A stretch of 64,000 bases of DNA from Eudoraea chungangensis (GTDB lineage: Bacteria > Bacteroidota > Bacteroidia > Flavobacteriales > Flavobacteriaceae). The stretch lies in assembly GCF_029360665.1 (NCBI RefSeq), contig NZ_JARDUB010000002.1, positions 434,001 to 498,000 of the forward strand, in the 5' to 3' direction. Shown one piece after another: positions 48,376 to 56,575 of this stretch. A program made the position numbers and the translations under genes. The notes below the pieces were generated by a model, which saw only the letters and a list, made by a program, of their open reading frames with translations, did no database searches and was not told the origin of the DNA. The first letter of the stretch is position 1. Each line of letters starts with the position of its first letter.

Positions 48376-49479
48376 TTATTGGTATTGAAGGCTAGGTTTC
48401 TTCCCCAGTTCTTTTAAATGTTGAAAATGCGAAATTATGGCTTTTCTAGTTGTTTTGTATTCGTTATACGGCAAATTAAACTCCTTCGCGGTTTGTTTAA
48501 CAATTTGAGCAATTTTTGTATAATGAATATGACTAATGTTTGGAAATATGTGGTGTTCTACTTGGTGGTTAAGTCCCCCAGTAAACCAATTTACCAATCT
48601 ATTTTTTGTTCCGAAATTTACGGTAGTAGCCAGCTGATGAATTGCCCAAGTATTTTTCATGGTTCCATCTTCATTAGGAAGAGGCGTTTCTGCCTCATCC
48701 ACTACATGCGCTAATTGAAACACTACACTCAGGATAACCCCTGCAACATAATGCATTATAAAAAAGCCAATCAGAATTTTCCACCAGGCGATGTCTAGAA
48801 ATACCATAGGAATAATAATCCAAATGGTGATATAGGTAAGTTTGGTTGCAACAAGAACACTCCAATTAAGAAAGGGATTCGGAAATTTACCATAAGATAA
48901 TTTTCTTTTGGTATATCGGTACATCTGCTGAAAGTCAGTAGTTATGGCCCAATTAAAAGTTAACAGGCCATAGAGGAAAATAGAGTAGTAGTGCTGAAAC
49001 TTATGGAACCTATGCCACTTTGCGTGCTTAGAAAACCTAAGGATTCTTCCTGCTTCAAGATCTTCATCATGATGGTGAATATTGGTATAGGTATGGTGAA
49101 GGACATTGTGCTGAACTTGCCAATTATAAACATTGCCTGCTAAGATATAAATGCTACTTCCCATTAATTTATTCACCCATTTTTTGGTTGAATAAGAACC
49201 ATGGTTTCCATCATGCATTACATTCATGCCAACACCTGCCATGCCAACACCCATGGTAATAGTGAGCAATAGGTTAGCCCAATTTGGCAGGTTGAGGGTT
49301 AATATTAAGAAATATGGAGCCAAAAAAAGAGCAAACATCACCCCTGATTTCAGATAAAGCTTCCAATTGCCGGTTTTCTTTATTTTATTCTCTCTGAAAT
49401 AATCATTGACCCTTTTGTTTAGTGTTTTAAAAAACTGTGCCGAATCTTTACGGGAGAATTTAATTGTGGGTGCATCCAT
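48376..49479 (-). CDS. membrane fatty acid desaturase
   Basis: A 367-residue di-iron desaturase. It has four or more membrane segments (about 48-62, 66-85, 155-175, 205-245). The three histidine boxes are His89-xxx-His93 (HDGNH), His124-xxx-His128-His129 (HNVLHH) and His305-xxx-His309-His310 (HQVEHH). The HQVEHH form groups it with front-end-like acyl-lipid desaturases. It introduces double bonds into membrane lipid acyl chains and would use an external electron donor, since no cytochrome b5 domain is present. The upstream region contains a -7-like box facing left at 49585-49592. Confidence 0.93.
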   Translation of the reverse strand: MDAPTIKFSRKDSAQFFKTLNKRVNDYFRENKIKKTGNWKLYLKSGVMFALFLAPYFLILTLNLPNWANLLLTITMGVGMAGVGMNVMHDGNHGSYSTKKWVNKLMGSSIYILAGNVYNWQVQHNVLHHTYTNIHHHDEDLEAGRILRFSKHAKWHRFHKFQHYYSIFLYGLLTFNWAITTDFQQMYRYTKRKLSYGKFPNPFLNWSVLVATKLTYITIWIIIPMVFLDIAWWKILIGFFIMHYVAGVILSVVFQLAHVVDEAETPLPNEDGTMKNTWAIHQLATTVNFGTKNRLVNWFTGGLNHQVEHHIFPNISHIHYTKIAQIVKQTAKEFNLPYNEYKTTRKAIISHFQHLKELGKKPSLQYQ

Positions 49480-49568
49480 ATAAATATATTCTTTTAACTA
49501 ATAACGAAAAATATTATGAAATAATACGTTATAACAATGCATACAAAAGAAAATATGGTCTAATGTCT

Positions 49569-49576
49569 TACATTTG
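49569..49576 (+). promoter_or_regulatory. putative -7 box for rsmG
   Basis: TACATTTG matches TAnnTTTG, 20 bases before the rsmG ATG. A second match on the minus strand at 49585-49592 (TATCTTTG) faces it and points toward the desaturase gene. Confidence 0.5.
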
Positions 49577-49595
49577 ATGAAATGCAAAGATACGT

Positions 49596-50234
49596 ATGCA
49601 AGCCGAAATAATATTTAAATATTTTCCAAATTTAACAGATATTCAAAAAGATCAATTCATAAAGCTTGAGGATTTGTATAAAGATTGGAATTCAAAAATC
49701 AACGTTGTTTCAAGAAAGGATATCGACGAATTGTATTTAAGACATGTACTACACTCCTTGGGAATAGCTAAAGTATATTCCTTTGCTGAAGGAACTACGG
49801 TTTTGGATGTAGGCACTGGAGGCGGGTTTCCTGGGATACCTTTGGCAATTTTATTTCCAGGCTGTAGCTTTACTTTGATCGATGCCATTGGAAAAAAGAT
49901 AAGAGTGGTAGAAGAAGTTGTTACGGGTCTTGGACTTACAAATGTTGTTTGTATTCATGGGAGGGTAGAAGATTTAGGGCAGCAATACGATTTTGTAGTG
50001 AGTAGAGCTGTAGCCGCAATGCCCACTTTTGTAAGGTGGATTCAGGGTAGAATTAAGAAAAAATCGTCCTATGCTAGGAAAAATGGTATTCTATATTTAA
50101 AGGGAGGCGATTTGTCGGAGGAGTTAAAACAGTATAAAAATGCAGAAATAATACCTTTATCGGACTATTTTAAGGAAGACTTTTTTAACACTAAAAAATT
50201 AGTTTATTTGCCTGTAAAATACAAAGGTAAATAA
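49596..50234 (+). CDS. rsmG: 16S rRNA (guanine(527)-N(7))-methyltransferase
   Basis: A 212-residue SAM methyltransferase (GidB). The core signature VLDVGTGGGFPGIPLAI is at about residues 69-85. Also typical are RHVLHSLGIAKVY before it and VVSRAVAAMPTFVRW after it. It modifies G527 of 16S rRNA, and loss of this enzyme is known to give low-level streptomycin resistance in other bacteria. Its stop lies 4 bases from the stop of the convergent solute-binding protein gene. Confidence 0.95.
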   Translation: MQAEIIFKYFPNLTDIQKDQFIKLEDLYKDWNSKINVVSRKDIDELYLRHVLHSLGIAKVYSFAEGTTVLDVGTGGGFPGIPLAILFPGCSFTLIDAIGKKIRVVEEVVTGLGLTNVVCIHGRVEDLGQQYDFVVSRAVAAMPTFVRWIQGRIKKKSSYARKNGILYLKGGDLSEELKQYKNAEIIPLSDYFKEDFFNTKKLVYLPVKYKGK

Positions 50235-50238
50235 GGGA

Positions 50239-51213
50239 TTAGAACTTGAGTTTTAAGCCACTGTCGCTAGTACTGTTCAATTTTGCGGCATCCATAATAT
50301 CTTTCTTATATTTCTCAGGTACACCCTGCCATGAATTATACATTTCACCATCAATCAAATAATGTTCTGAATCACTTGCAACAGAATTAGTTGTCATAAT
50401 TCTATAATAATGAACAGGTGCCTCTTTTCCTGAATTGTCGCCATTAGATACAAGCTCCAGTGTGCCATCTCCATCCACATCGTATTGAATCCAATTTAAT
50501 TCTAATATTTCATGGTAACTCCCATCTTTAATCATTGCTTTAATATTCTGATTAAAATCATCAATAATTTGCTCTGCATTGGGTGTGCTCTTTCTTACTG
50601 CAACATGTAAGGGTTTCGTAATAAGAGCAGTATTGCCAATTTCAAGAAATTCTGTTATGTCATTTAGTTGATATGTTAATAGATAGGAGATTAAAAGTTC
50701 ATCTACCAGCATGTAGTCTGTTTTAAAACTGAGTAGTTTCTCTAAATTCTCCTGGTCACTTTTTCCTGGCATAATGACGATGTCTAGTGACGTATACACC
50801 GAGGCCCCATAAGCATAGCCCCCAATTATCGCAATTCTTTTATTTTTTAGTTCTTCAAAGGAGGTTGCACTTACATCACTTCCTTTTCTGCCTACTAAAA
50901 CAAGTCGGTTTTCTAGATATGGTTCAGAGTATAGTAAGTACTCTTCTCTGTCTTTTGTCTTCCATAAGGCAGCACTCCCGTCGTATTTTTTTGAATTGAT
51001 TCCGTCTAAGACTTCTTCGAAACTCCCGATGGATGTAATTACATCGACATTCCCTCTTTTAAAGGCTTCTTGTACCAATTCTAGGGCAAAGGCCTTTTCA
51101 GAAACAACATTAGTGAAGGGTGGCCAAATATCAGAAGCCAGTTTTAAATTGGTAGTCTGGGAATTTAACTGTGAACAGATGACAGTAAGTAAAAAGAGTA
51201 TAAAACAACGCAT
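50239..51213 (-). CDS. periplasmic solute-binding protein, family 3, with C-terminal extension
   Basis: A 324-residue exported protein with a signal peptide ending near residue 19. Residues of about 23-240 are a bacterial extracellular solute-binding family 3 domain, with the start LKLASDIWPPFT, FEEVLDGINSKKYDG and IAIIGGYAYGAS. A C-terminal extension of about 80 residues begins with a calcium-loop-like DVDGDGTLE (Asp245, Asp247, Asp249, Glu253). No ABC permease or ATPase lies nearby. It might instead act as a sensor or a soluble ligand scavenger. The ligand cannot be predicted. Confidence 0.8.
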   Translation of the reverse strand: MRCFILFLLTVICSQLNSQTTNLKLASDIWPPFTNVVSEKAFALELVQEAFKRGNVDVITSIGSFEEVLDGINSKKYDGSAALWKTKDREEYLLYSEPYLENRLVLVGRKGSDVSATSFEELKNKRIAIIGGYAYGASVYTSLDIVIMPGKSDQENLEKLLSFKTDYMLVDELLISYLLTYQLNDITEFLEIGNTALITKPLHVAVRKSTPNAEQIIDDFNQNIKAMIKDGSYHEILELNWIQYDVDGDGTLELVSNGDNSGKEAPVHYYRIMTTNSVASDSEHYLIDGEMYNSWQGVPEKYKKDIMDAAKLNSTSDSGLKLKF

Positions 51214-51286
51214 TCTCGAGTCAGTAAAATGGATACAAAAGATATAACATTATTTTGGGTTTATAGTAAAACAACTCTTATTTGCT

Positions 51287-51321
51287 AAAAAAACCCCCAA
51301 GCTATAGAGGGCATGGGGGTT
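51287..51321 (-). terminator. intrinsic terminator after pruA
   Basis: Stem AACCCCC/GGGGGTT (51292-51298 with 51315-51321), followed on the minus strand by seven T. It lies 23 bases past the pruA stop. Confidence 0.82.
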
Positions 51322-51344
51322 AGAATAGTATAATGCATTATTTC

Positions 51345-52973
51345 TTATCCAAGAAAAGGATATCGATAATCTTCAGGTGTAACAAAGGTTTCTTTGATAA
51401 GCCTTGGAGAAACCCATCGCAATAAATTCTGAGCAGAACCTGCCTTGTCATTTGTTCCCGAGGCCCTTGCACCCCCAAAAGGTTGTTGTCCAACAACAGC
51501 ACCCGTGGGTTTGTCGTTTATATAGAAATTTCCAGCACAATTTCTGAGGGCGATAGTGGCTTCTTCTATCGCGTAACGATCGGCAGACAAAACCGCTCCG
51601 GTTAATGCGTATTCAGAGGTAGAGTCTACTAATTGGAGTGTTTCAGCCCAATCCGAATCTTTATAAACATAAACTGTCACCACTGGCCCGAATAATTCGG
51701 TTTCCATTGTCTTGTAGTGCGCATTAGTGGTTAAGATGACAGTTGGTTCAATAAAGAACCCTTTCGATTTATCGTACCCACCCCCAGCGAATATAGATGC
51801 ATCTACGTCATTTTTCGCCTGATCGATAAAAGAGGCTAATTTATCGAAAGACGCCTCATGAATGACTGCTGTTATAAAATTACCCATATCCTCAGGTGAT
51901 CCTGGTTGGTTGAAGGATTGCAAATCTTCTTTTACAAACTCCAGAATCTGATCAGCTTTAGACGCCGGTAAATATACTCTGGAAGCGGCGCTACATTTCT
52001 GACCTTGGAATTCAAAGGCTCCTCTGGTAATGGCAGTCGCTACCTGTTTTGAATTGGCAGAAGGATGGGCAATTATGAAGTCTTTACCCCCTGTTTCCCC
52101 AACAATTTTTGGATAGGTTTTGTACTTATCTATGTTATTTCCTATTTGTTTCCATAAAGACTTAAAAACGTGGGTGCTACCAGTAAAATGTATACCCGCA
52201 AAATCTGGACTTTCTAATACTTTAGAAGTAATCATCACTGGATCTCCATAAACTACATTTATAACCCCATCAGGTACTCCAGCTTCTTTAAAAACATCCA
52301 CTATAATTTTGGTAGAGAATATTTGGCTATCGCTTGGCTTCCAGACTACAACATTGCCCATTAAAGCTGCGCTTGCAGGCAAATTACCAGCTATTGCCGT
52401 AAAGTTGAAAGGTGTTATTGCGTACACAAAACCTTCTAAAGGTCTGTATTCAACCCTATTCCAAATACCTTCAGCCGAATCTGGTTGTTCGGCGTAAATT
52501 TGAGCCATGTAGGACACATTAAACCTAAGAAAGTCTATCAATTCACAGGCGGCATCAATTTCTGCCTGATGAATGGTCTTAGATTGAGCGAGCATAGTTG
52601 CCGCATTGATTTTGGCTCTGTATGGTCCGGCAATTAATTCTGCAGCTTTCAGAAATATGGCTGCTCTTTGCTCCCAAGCCATAGTCTCCCACTTTTCTTT
52701 TGCTTCCAAAGCATTCTTGATTGCAGCCGTAACCTCTTTTTCGGAGGCTAAATGGTAATGACCAACAATATGTTGATGATCATGCGGAGGAGCCATAGTG
52801 CTGGTATTCCCAGTTTTAACTTCTCTATTTCCTATGTATAATGGGACTTCCAGAGAGCCATTGTAGAATTCTTTGTATTGCTCTAGAACCTCATCTCGCT
52901 CTGGGGAACCAGGAGCATAACTTTTTATTGGTTCGTTAATAGCCATCGGTACTTCAAAAAAACCTTTGTTCAT
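51345..52973 (-). CDS. pruA: L-glutamate gamma-semialdehyde dehydrogenase (delta-1-pyrroline-5-carboxylate dehydrogenase)
   Basis: A 542-residue aldehyde dehydrogenase that oxidises glutamate semialdehyde to glutamate with NAD+, the second step of proline breakdown. The catalytic cysteine is in FQGQKCSAASRVY, the general base is in ETGGKDF, and FTGST marks the cofactor site. The N-terminus KGFFEVPMAINEP is typical of the mono-functional eukaryote-like type. An upstream ATG adds three residues, but the chosen ATG matches the family start. No proline dehydrogenase gene is adjacent. A terminator follows. Confidence 0.95.
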   Translation of the reverse strand: MNKGFFEVPMAINEPIKSYAPGSPERDEVLEQYKEFYNGSLEVPLYIGNREVKTGNTSTMAPPHDHQHIVGHYHLASEKEVTAAIKNALEAKEKWETMAWEQRAAIFLKAAELIAGPYRAKINAATMLAQSKTIHQAEIDAACELIDFLRFNVSYMAQIYAEQPDSAEGIWNRVEYRPLEGFVYAITPFNFTAIAGNLPASAALMGNVVVWKPSDSQIFSTKIIVDVFKEAGVPDGVINVVYGDPVMITSKVLESPDFAGIHFTGSTHVFKSLWKQIGNNIDKYKTYPKIVGETGGKDFIIAHPSANSKQVATAITRGAFEFQGQKCSAASRVYLPASKADQILEFVKEDLQSFNQPGSPEDMGNFITAVIHEASFDKLASFIDQAKNDVDASIFAGGGYDKSKGFFIEPTVILTTNAHYKTMETELFGPVVTVYVYKDSDWAETLQLVDSTSEYALTGAVLSADRYAIEEATIALRNCAGNFYINDKPTGAVVGQQPFGGARASGTNDKAGSAQNLLRWVSPRLIKETFVTPEDYRYPFLG

Positions 52974-53001
52974 AATGCACAAATTATGTTAAAAATATGT
53001 G

Positions 53002-53009
53002 CAAAGGTA
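53002..53009 (-). promoter_or_regulatory. putative -7 box for pruA
   Basis: On the minus strand it reads TACCTTTG, a match to TAnnTTTG, 29 bases before the pruA ATG. Confidence 0.5.
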
Positions 53010-53054
53010 CTAAAACGACCTGCTATAATTTGCTAAAAAAAACACAAAGAAAGT

Positions 53055-53441
53055 CTAGTTTAATGCAAACGGAGCACTAAACTTAAAAGAAGGAATATAA
53101 ACTCTAAATTTTTCTGTAGTACTAAAGTTTACCATGTTGTAATGTCCCTTCATGGCTCCAATGGGGGAGGCAAGTAGACATCCTGAGCTGTAGGTGTGTG
53201 ATTCCCCAGGTTTTATTACTGGCTTTTTTCCGATAACACCCTCACCGTCTAAAACTTCAAAATCATTTAAGGCATCATAAATTTGCCAATGTCTGGAAGT
53301 TAACTGTACAGAATCTTTACTCTGGTTTTCTATGGATATAGTATAGCCAAAAGCAAAATGCATTTTGTAGTTTTTAAAGAAAGTGCCTTCAAAACTGGTG
53401 TTTACTGAAATCTTTATGCCTTTGGTAACTTGTGTAATCAT
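53055..53441 (-). CDS. apaG: ApaG-domain protein
   Basis: A 128-residue protein that is entirely an ApaG domain, an immunoglobulin-like beta fold. Visible motifs are VTKGIKISVNTSF at the start, FGYTISIENQSKDSVQLTSRHW and DGEGVIGKKPVIKPGE in the middle, and PIGAMKGHYNMV near the end. ApaG mutants of enterobacteria show cobalt and magnesium phenotypes, but the biochemical role is unclear. An ATG five codons upstream (53456) is also possible. The leader contains a GC-rich hairpin at 53477-53498. Confidence 0.92.
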   Translation of the reverse strand: MITQVTKGIKISVNTSFEGTFFKNYKMHFAFGYTISIENQSKDSVQLTSRHWQIYDALNDFEVLDGEGVIGKKPVIKPGESHTYSSGCLLASPIGAMKGHYNMVNFSTTEKFRVYIPSFKFSAPFALN

Positions 53442-53456
53442 TTTTTTGGTACTCAT

Positions 53457-53827
53457 AACGCGGGTTTTTCCACAATGGCGCGGACGAACCGTCGTGCCAG
53501 CTAAAATAATTAAAAAGGCTTCAATAAGTATCTATTTAACAATACTTTTAAACTCTTGCCTCAATTTTGGTTTTGTTCAGATACTATCTAGTATTAATCG
53601 GGACATTTCTAGAAGTACTAATTACAATTTGCGGGCAAGATATTGCAAAGCAATTGATTTATAAAACTTTATGCTTCAATTTCGTTGTTGCGATATATTT
53701 TTCTGATGTAAATAGAAAGTTTTAGATGAACTAACCCAAAAGTGATCTGATATGTTAGGGCATAAAAGGAGAAATCTGTAATCAGGCCTACGCAAACCTA
53801 GAAATAGAGTTTGCTCAAAAAAGGTTT
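53457..53827. other. intergenic region with a GC-rich hairpin
   Basis: This 371-base stretch lies between apaG and the T9SS plug gene, both leftward. I find no gene with a recognisable product or good context. The notable element is a GC-rich imperfect hairpin at 53477-53498 (stem arms GGCGCGGACG and CGTCGTGCC, one G-T pair and one bulge, loop AAC) in otherwise AT-rich DNA. On the minus strand it sits in the apaG leader, 21 to 36 bases before the two possible starts. The remainder shows no terminator or tRNA. Confidence 0.5.
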
Positions 53828-55081
53828 TTAGTTTGTAATATTTTCCGAATTAGTAGAGCCTATTCCTATTATGCTATCATATAAATCTCCAAAATTTCTG
53901 TAGTATACCAGTATCAGATATTGATTTTCAGTGAAATGAAAATTACCTCCAACTGCATTTAATTCAACCAAGCCGTCGGGATCTTTTAAAACATACTTAT
54001 AGTTGTAAAATCCTTGTTTTAATTTAATGATAGCTTCTAAGTTCCCATTTCCCTCGTTATATACCATTTTATTCTGCTCCTCTAATGCATAATTGTTGAA
54101 TTTTCCATAAACATAGACTTCACTTAAACCTATGTCCTCGGTATACGGTAGACTGAAGTGAATCATGGTATATTCTGCTTCCCTGTCCTGATCTTCCCCT
54201 TGCAATGTTCGGATAACAAAATCGCCATTTATATCTGGGAAATAAGTGTATTCTCTATCATATCTATAGACGTCTCTAAATAAGTAATGATGGTATAGTT
54301 CTTTGTATTCAATTCTGGAGACCGCGGAAGTAGGGGCTCTTAAATCACTGGTATCGAAGTTCAAGAATTCATTACCTCCGAAAAAACTGGTCTCTGCATC
54401 ATATTTATAGCCAAGTGAAGCTCCAACAGTAAATTGGGGTGGAACATTGGTAATGGCATTGGACCATTGATAATTTTGTAATATGGCAACTTTTACTTCT
54501 TGCTTCGGATTAATGAGTTGGAAATTAGAGCCATTTATAGTAAACTGTACGGATTGTTTTTTATTGATATAGGTAAAATCTCTTGCATTTTTTGTTGTCG
54601 CTCCTACAGTTACTAAATCCTTGAAAACGACAAATCTTCTTGAAAACTGCATTTCATTTCTATCATTATAAATTTCTAAAACATAGTTTCCGCTGACTCT
54701 TAGGCTTAAAGCTTTATTTGGGATTCTTAATTTGTAGGTTGAATAGGCGGCAAGAGTATTATAGCTATTTTCATAGTTAATTATTCTTTGATTGTCCGTT
54801 CCTCTTAAATATTGAGATTTTAATAATTGCGATGGCGTCCAGTCATAATCGCAATGGACAATTTTATAATAGTAGTCTTGTTCGCTTGCGGTTAAGTCAT
54901 CAAATTGCAGAAAAATCTGATCCCCAAGCTTTATTACAGGAAATTGATCGTCTGTAGGCCCTTTAAAAATTATGGTTTTAATATGGTCCGGCGGATTAAC
55001 TTCCTCCTGGACCTGAGCAGAGATTTGGAGGCACGCAAGTAGTAGAAAAAAATGTTTAAGGAAAAAACGCATTCTTTGCAT
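53828..55081 (-). CDS. type IX secretion system plug protein (DUF5103 family)
   Basis: A 417-residue exported protein with a signal peptide ending near LQISAQ (residue 23). The body has two beta-sandwich-like domains, including IIFKGPTDDQFPVIKLGDQI near the start of the mature protein and a second domain containing DLVTVGATTKNARDFTYINKKQSV. This matches DUF5103, later identified as the plug that closes the SprA translocon of T9SS from the periplasmic side. It is a single-gene unit, and an internal ATG three codons in is also possible. The gene is upstream of apaG but far from it. Confidence 0.85.
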   Translation of the reverse strand: MQRMRFFLKHFFLLLACLQISAQVQEEVNPPDHIKTIIFKGPTDDQFPVIKLGDQIFLQFDDLTASEQDYYYKIVHCDYDWTPSQLLKSQYLRGTDNQRIINYENSYNTLAAYSTYKLRIPNKALSLRVSGNYVLEIYNDRNEMQFSRRFVVFKDLVTVGATTKNARDFTYINKKQSVQFTINGSNFQLINPKQEVKVAILQNYQWSNAITNVPPQFTVGASLGYKYDAETSFFGGNEFLNFDTSDLRAPTSAVSRIEYKELYHHYLFRDVYRYDREYTYFPDINGDFVIRTLQGEDQDREAEYTMIHFSLPYTEDIGLSEVYVYGKFNNYALEEQNKMVYNEGNGNLEAIIKLKQGFYNYKYVLKDPDGLVELNAVGGNFHFTENQYLILVYYRNFGDLYDSIIGIGSTNSENITN

Positions 55082-55182
55082 ATTTTTCCGGTAAAGGTAA
55101 ACAAAATGAAGAGGGAGGAAATTCCTATCGTTATAAAGCCTAAAATTATGGTTAATAATTATGAAAACAGTGTCATAAGTGC

Positions 55183-55190
55183 TATTTTTG
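55183..55190 (+). promoter_or_regulatory. putative -7 box for the nqr operon
   Basis: TATTTTTG is a match to TAnnTTTG, 34 bases before the nqrA ATG. Confidence 0.5.
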
Positions 55191-55224
55191 CTCGAAATTT
55201 TGATAAACTAAAGGTTTATAATTT

Positions 55225-56574
55225 ATGTCTAAAGACATCCGCATTAATAAAGGCTTAAACATCAATCTTGTTGGTGCAGCAGAGCAAACTACCTCCAAAG
55301 CAATTTTAAGTAACGTCTACGCCATCAATTTAGAGGATTTTCATGGAATAACCCCTAAAATGCTAGTAAAACAGGGTGCTGAGGTTAAGGCCGGAGAACC
55401 ACTTTTTTACAGTAAGGACAATTCTGAAATGTTATTTGTTTCTCCGGTTAGCGGCGAACTGGTTGAGATTCTGCGTGGAGCCAGAAGGAAAATTTTAACA
55501 TTAAAGATTTTAGCAGATAAGACACAAGAAGTGCTTGAGACGTCCCCTGTATCTGCAGATGCTGATGCAGTTGAAATACGACAAGCCATATTAAAATCGG
55601 GATGTTGGCCGTTTATTAAACAAAGACCTTACGACTGTATTGCAGATCCAAATGCCACACCGAAGGCCATTTTTATTTCTGCATATGTTACTGCTCCTTT
55701 GGCTGCTGAAATATCTTATTCCCTGGTTGGGAAAGAAAAAGAAATTCAGAGTGCGTTGACAGCCCTTTCTAAACTTACTCCGGGTAAGGTTCATGTGTCC
55801 GTTGGGAAGGGTGTACCCTCTATGTTTGATAAAATGAAAGATATAGAGATGCATAAGGTCTCCGGACCACATCCAGCAGGTTTAGTAGGAACACAAATAA
55901 ATAAGATTGATCCCATAAATAAAGGAGAAACTGTTTGGACAGTAACTCCCCAAGACTTGGTAATCATTGGAGAGTTTCTGCTTACGGGTATATTCAATGC
56001 AGACCGGACCTTGGCGCTGGTAGGTTCTTCCGTAAAAAAACCAAAATACTACGTCGCCAAAATAGGTTCAGAAATTGCAACCTTCTTATATGCCAGTGGT
56101 GTAAAAGAAGAGAAGATAAGAGTTATAAATGGGGATGTGTTAACCGGTAAACGGTCTAAACCAGACGGACATTTGGGGTTCTACAATAATACGGTCAGTA
56201 TTATTCCAGAAGGAGATGATTACGAATTTTTTGGATGGAATAAACCTGTTTTTGATAAAATCTCTATTACTAGAGCGTTGACATTTTCATGGTTACAGCC
56301 TAATAAGAAATATGATCTTACTACTAATACAAATGGAGAGCACAGGGCGTTTGTGGTTACTGGAATGTACGAGAAGGTCTTTCCACTCGATATATATCCA
56401 ATGCAACTTCTAAAAGCTTGTATGGTAAAAGACTTGGATGAAATGGAGCAACTTGGGTTATACGAAGTGATTCCCGAAGATTTTTCCCTTACAGAGTTTG
56501 TGTGTATATCCAAACAGCCACACCAGCAAATAATTCGTGAAGGATTAGATTTATTACAAAAAGAAATAGGATAA
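55225..56574 (+). CDS. nqrA: Na+-translocating NADH:quinone reductase subunit A
   Basis: A 449-residue soluble subunit of the Na+-NQR complex. The N-terminus IRINKGLNINLVGAAEQ and the biotinyl-lipoyl-like segment GITPKMLVKQGAEVKAGEPLF are family hallmarks, as are SGPHPAGLVGTQI in the middle and the cysteine-containing C-terminal FVCISKQPHQQIIREGLD. NqrA docks on the membrane part of the complex near the quinone site. It leads the six-gene operon and is followed after 1 base by nqrB. Confidence 0.97.
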   Translation: MSKDIRINKGLNINLVGAAEQTTSKAILSNVYAINLEDFHGITPKMLVKQGAEVKAGEPLFYSKDNSEMLFVSPVSGELVEILRGARRKILTLKILADKTQEVLETSPVSADADAVEIRQAILKSGCWPFIKQRPYDCIADPNATPKAIFISAYVTAPLAAEISYSLVGKEKEIQSALTALSKLTPGKVHVSVGKGVPSMFDKMKDIEMHKVSGPHPAGLVGTQINKIDPINKGETVWTVTPQDLVIIGEFLLTGIFNADRTLALVGSSVKKPKYYVAKIGSEIATFLYASGVKEEKIRVINGDVLTGKRSKPDGHLGFYNNTVSIIPEGDDYEFFGWNKPVFDKISITRALTFSWLQPNKKYDLTTNTNGEHRAFVVTGMYEKVFPLDIYPMQLLKACMVKDLDEMEQLGLYEVIPEDFSLTEFVCISKQPHQQIIREGLDLLQKEIG

Positions 56575-56575
56575 T

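Noticed and set aside
53487-53502. A GTGCCAGC stretch resembling the 530-loop region of 16S rRNA.
   Set aside because: The match ends after about ten bases and the flanking DNA has no rRNA similarity, so it is chance.
53383-53664. A 93-codon rightward open frame across the apaG start and the following intergenic region.
   Set aside because: It overlaps apaG on the opposite strand, shows no domain or signal, and its composition is that of noncoding DNA.
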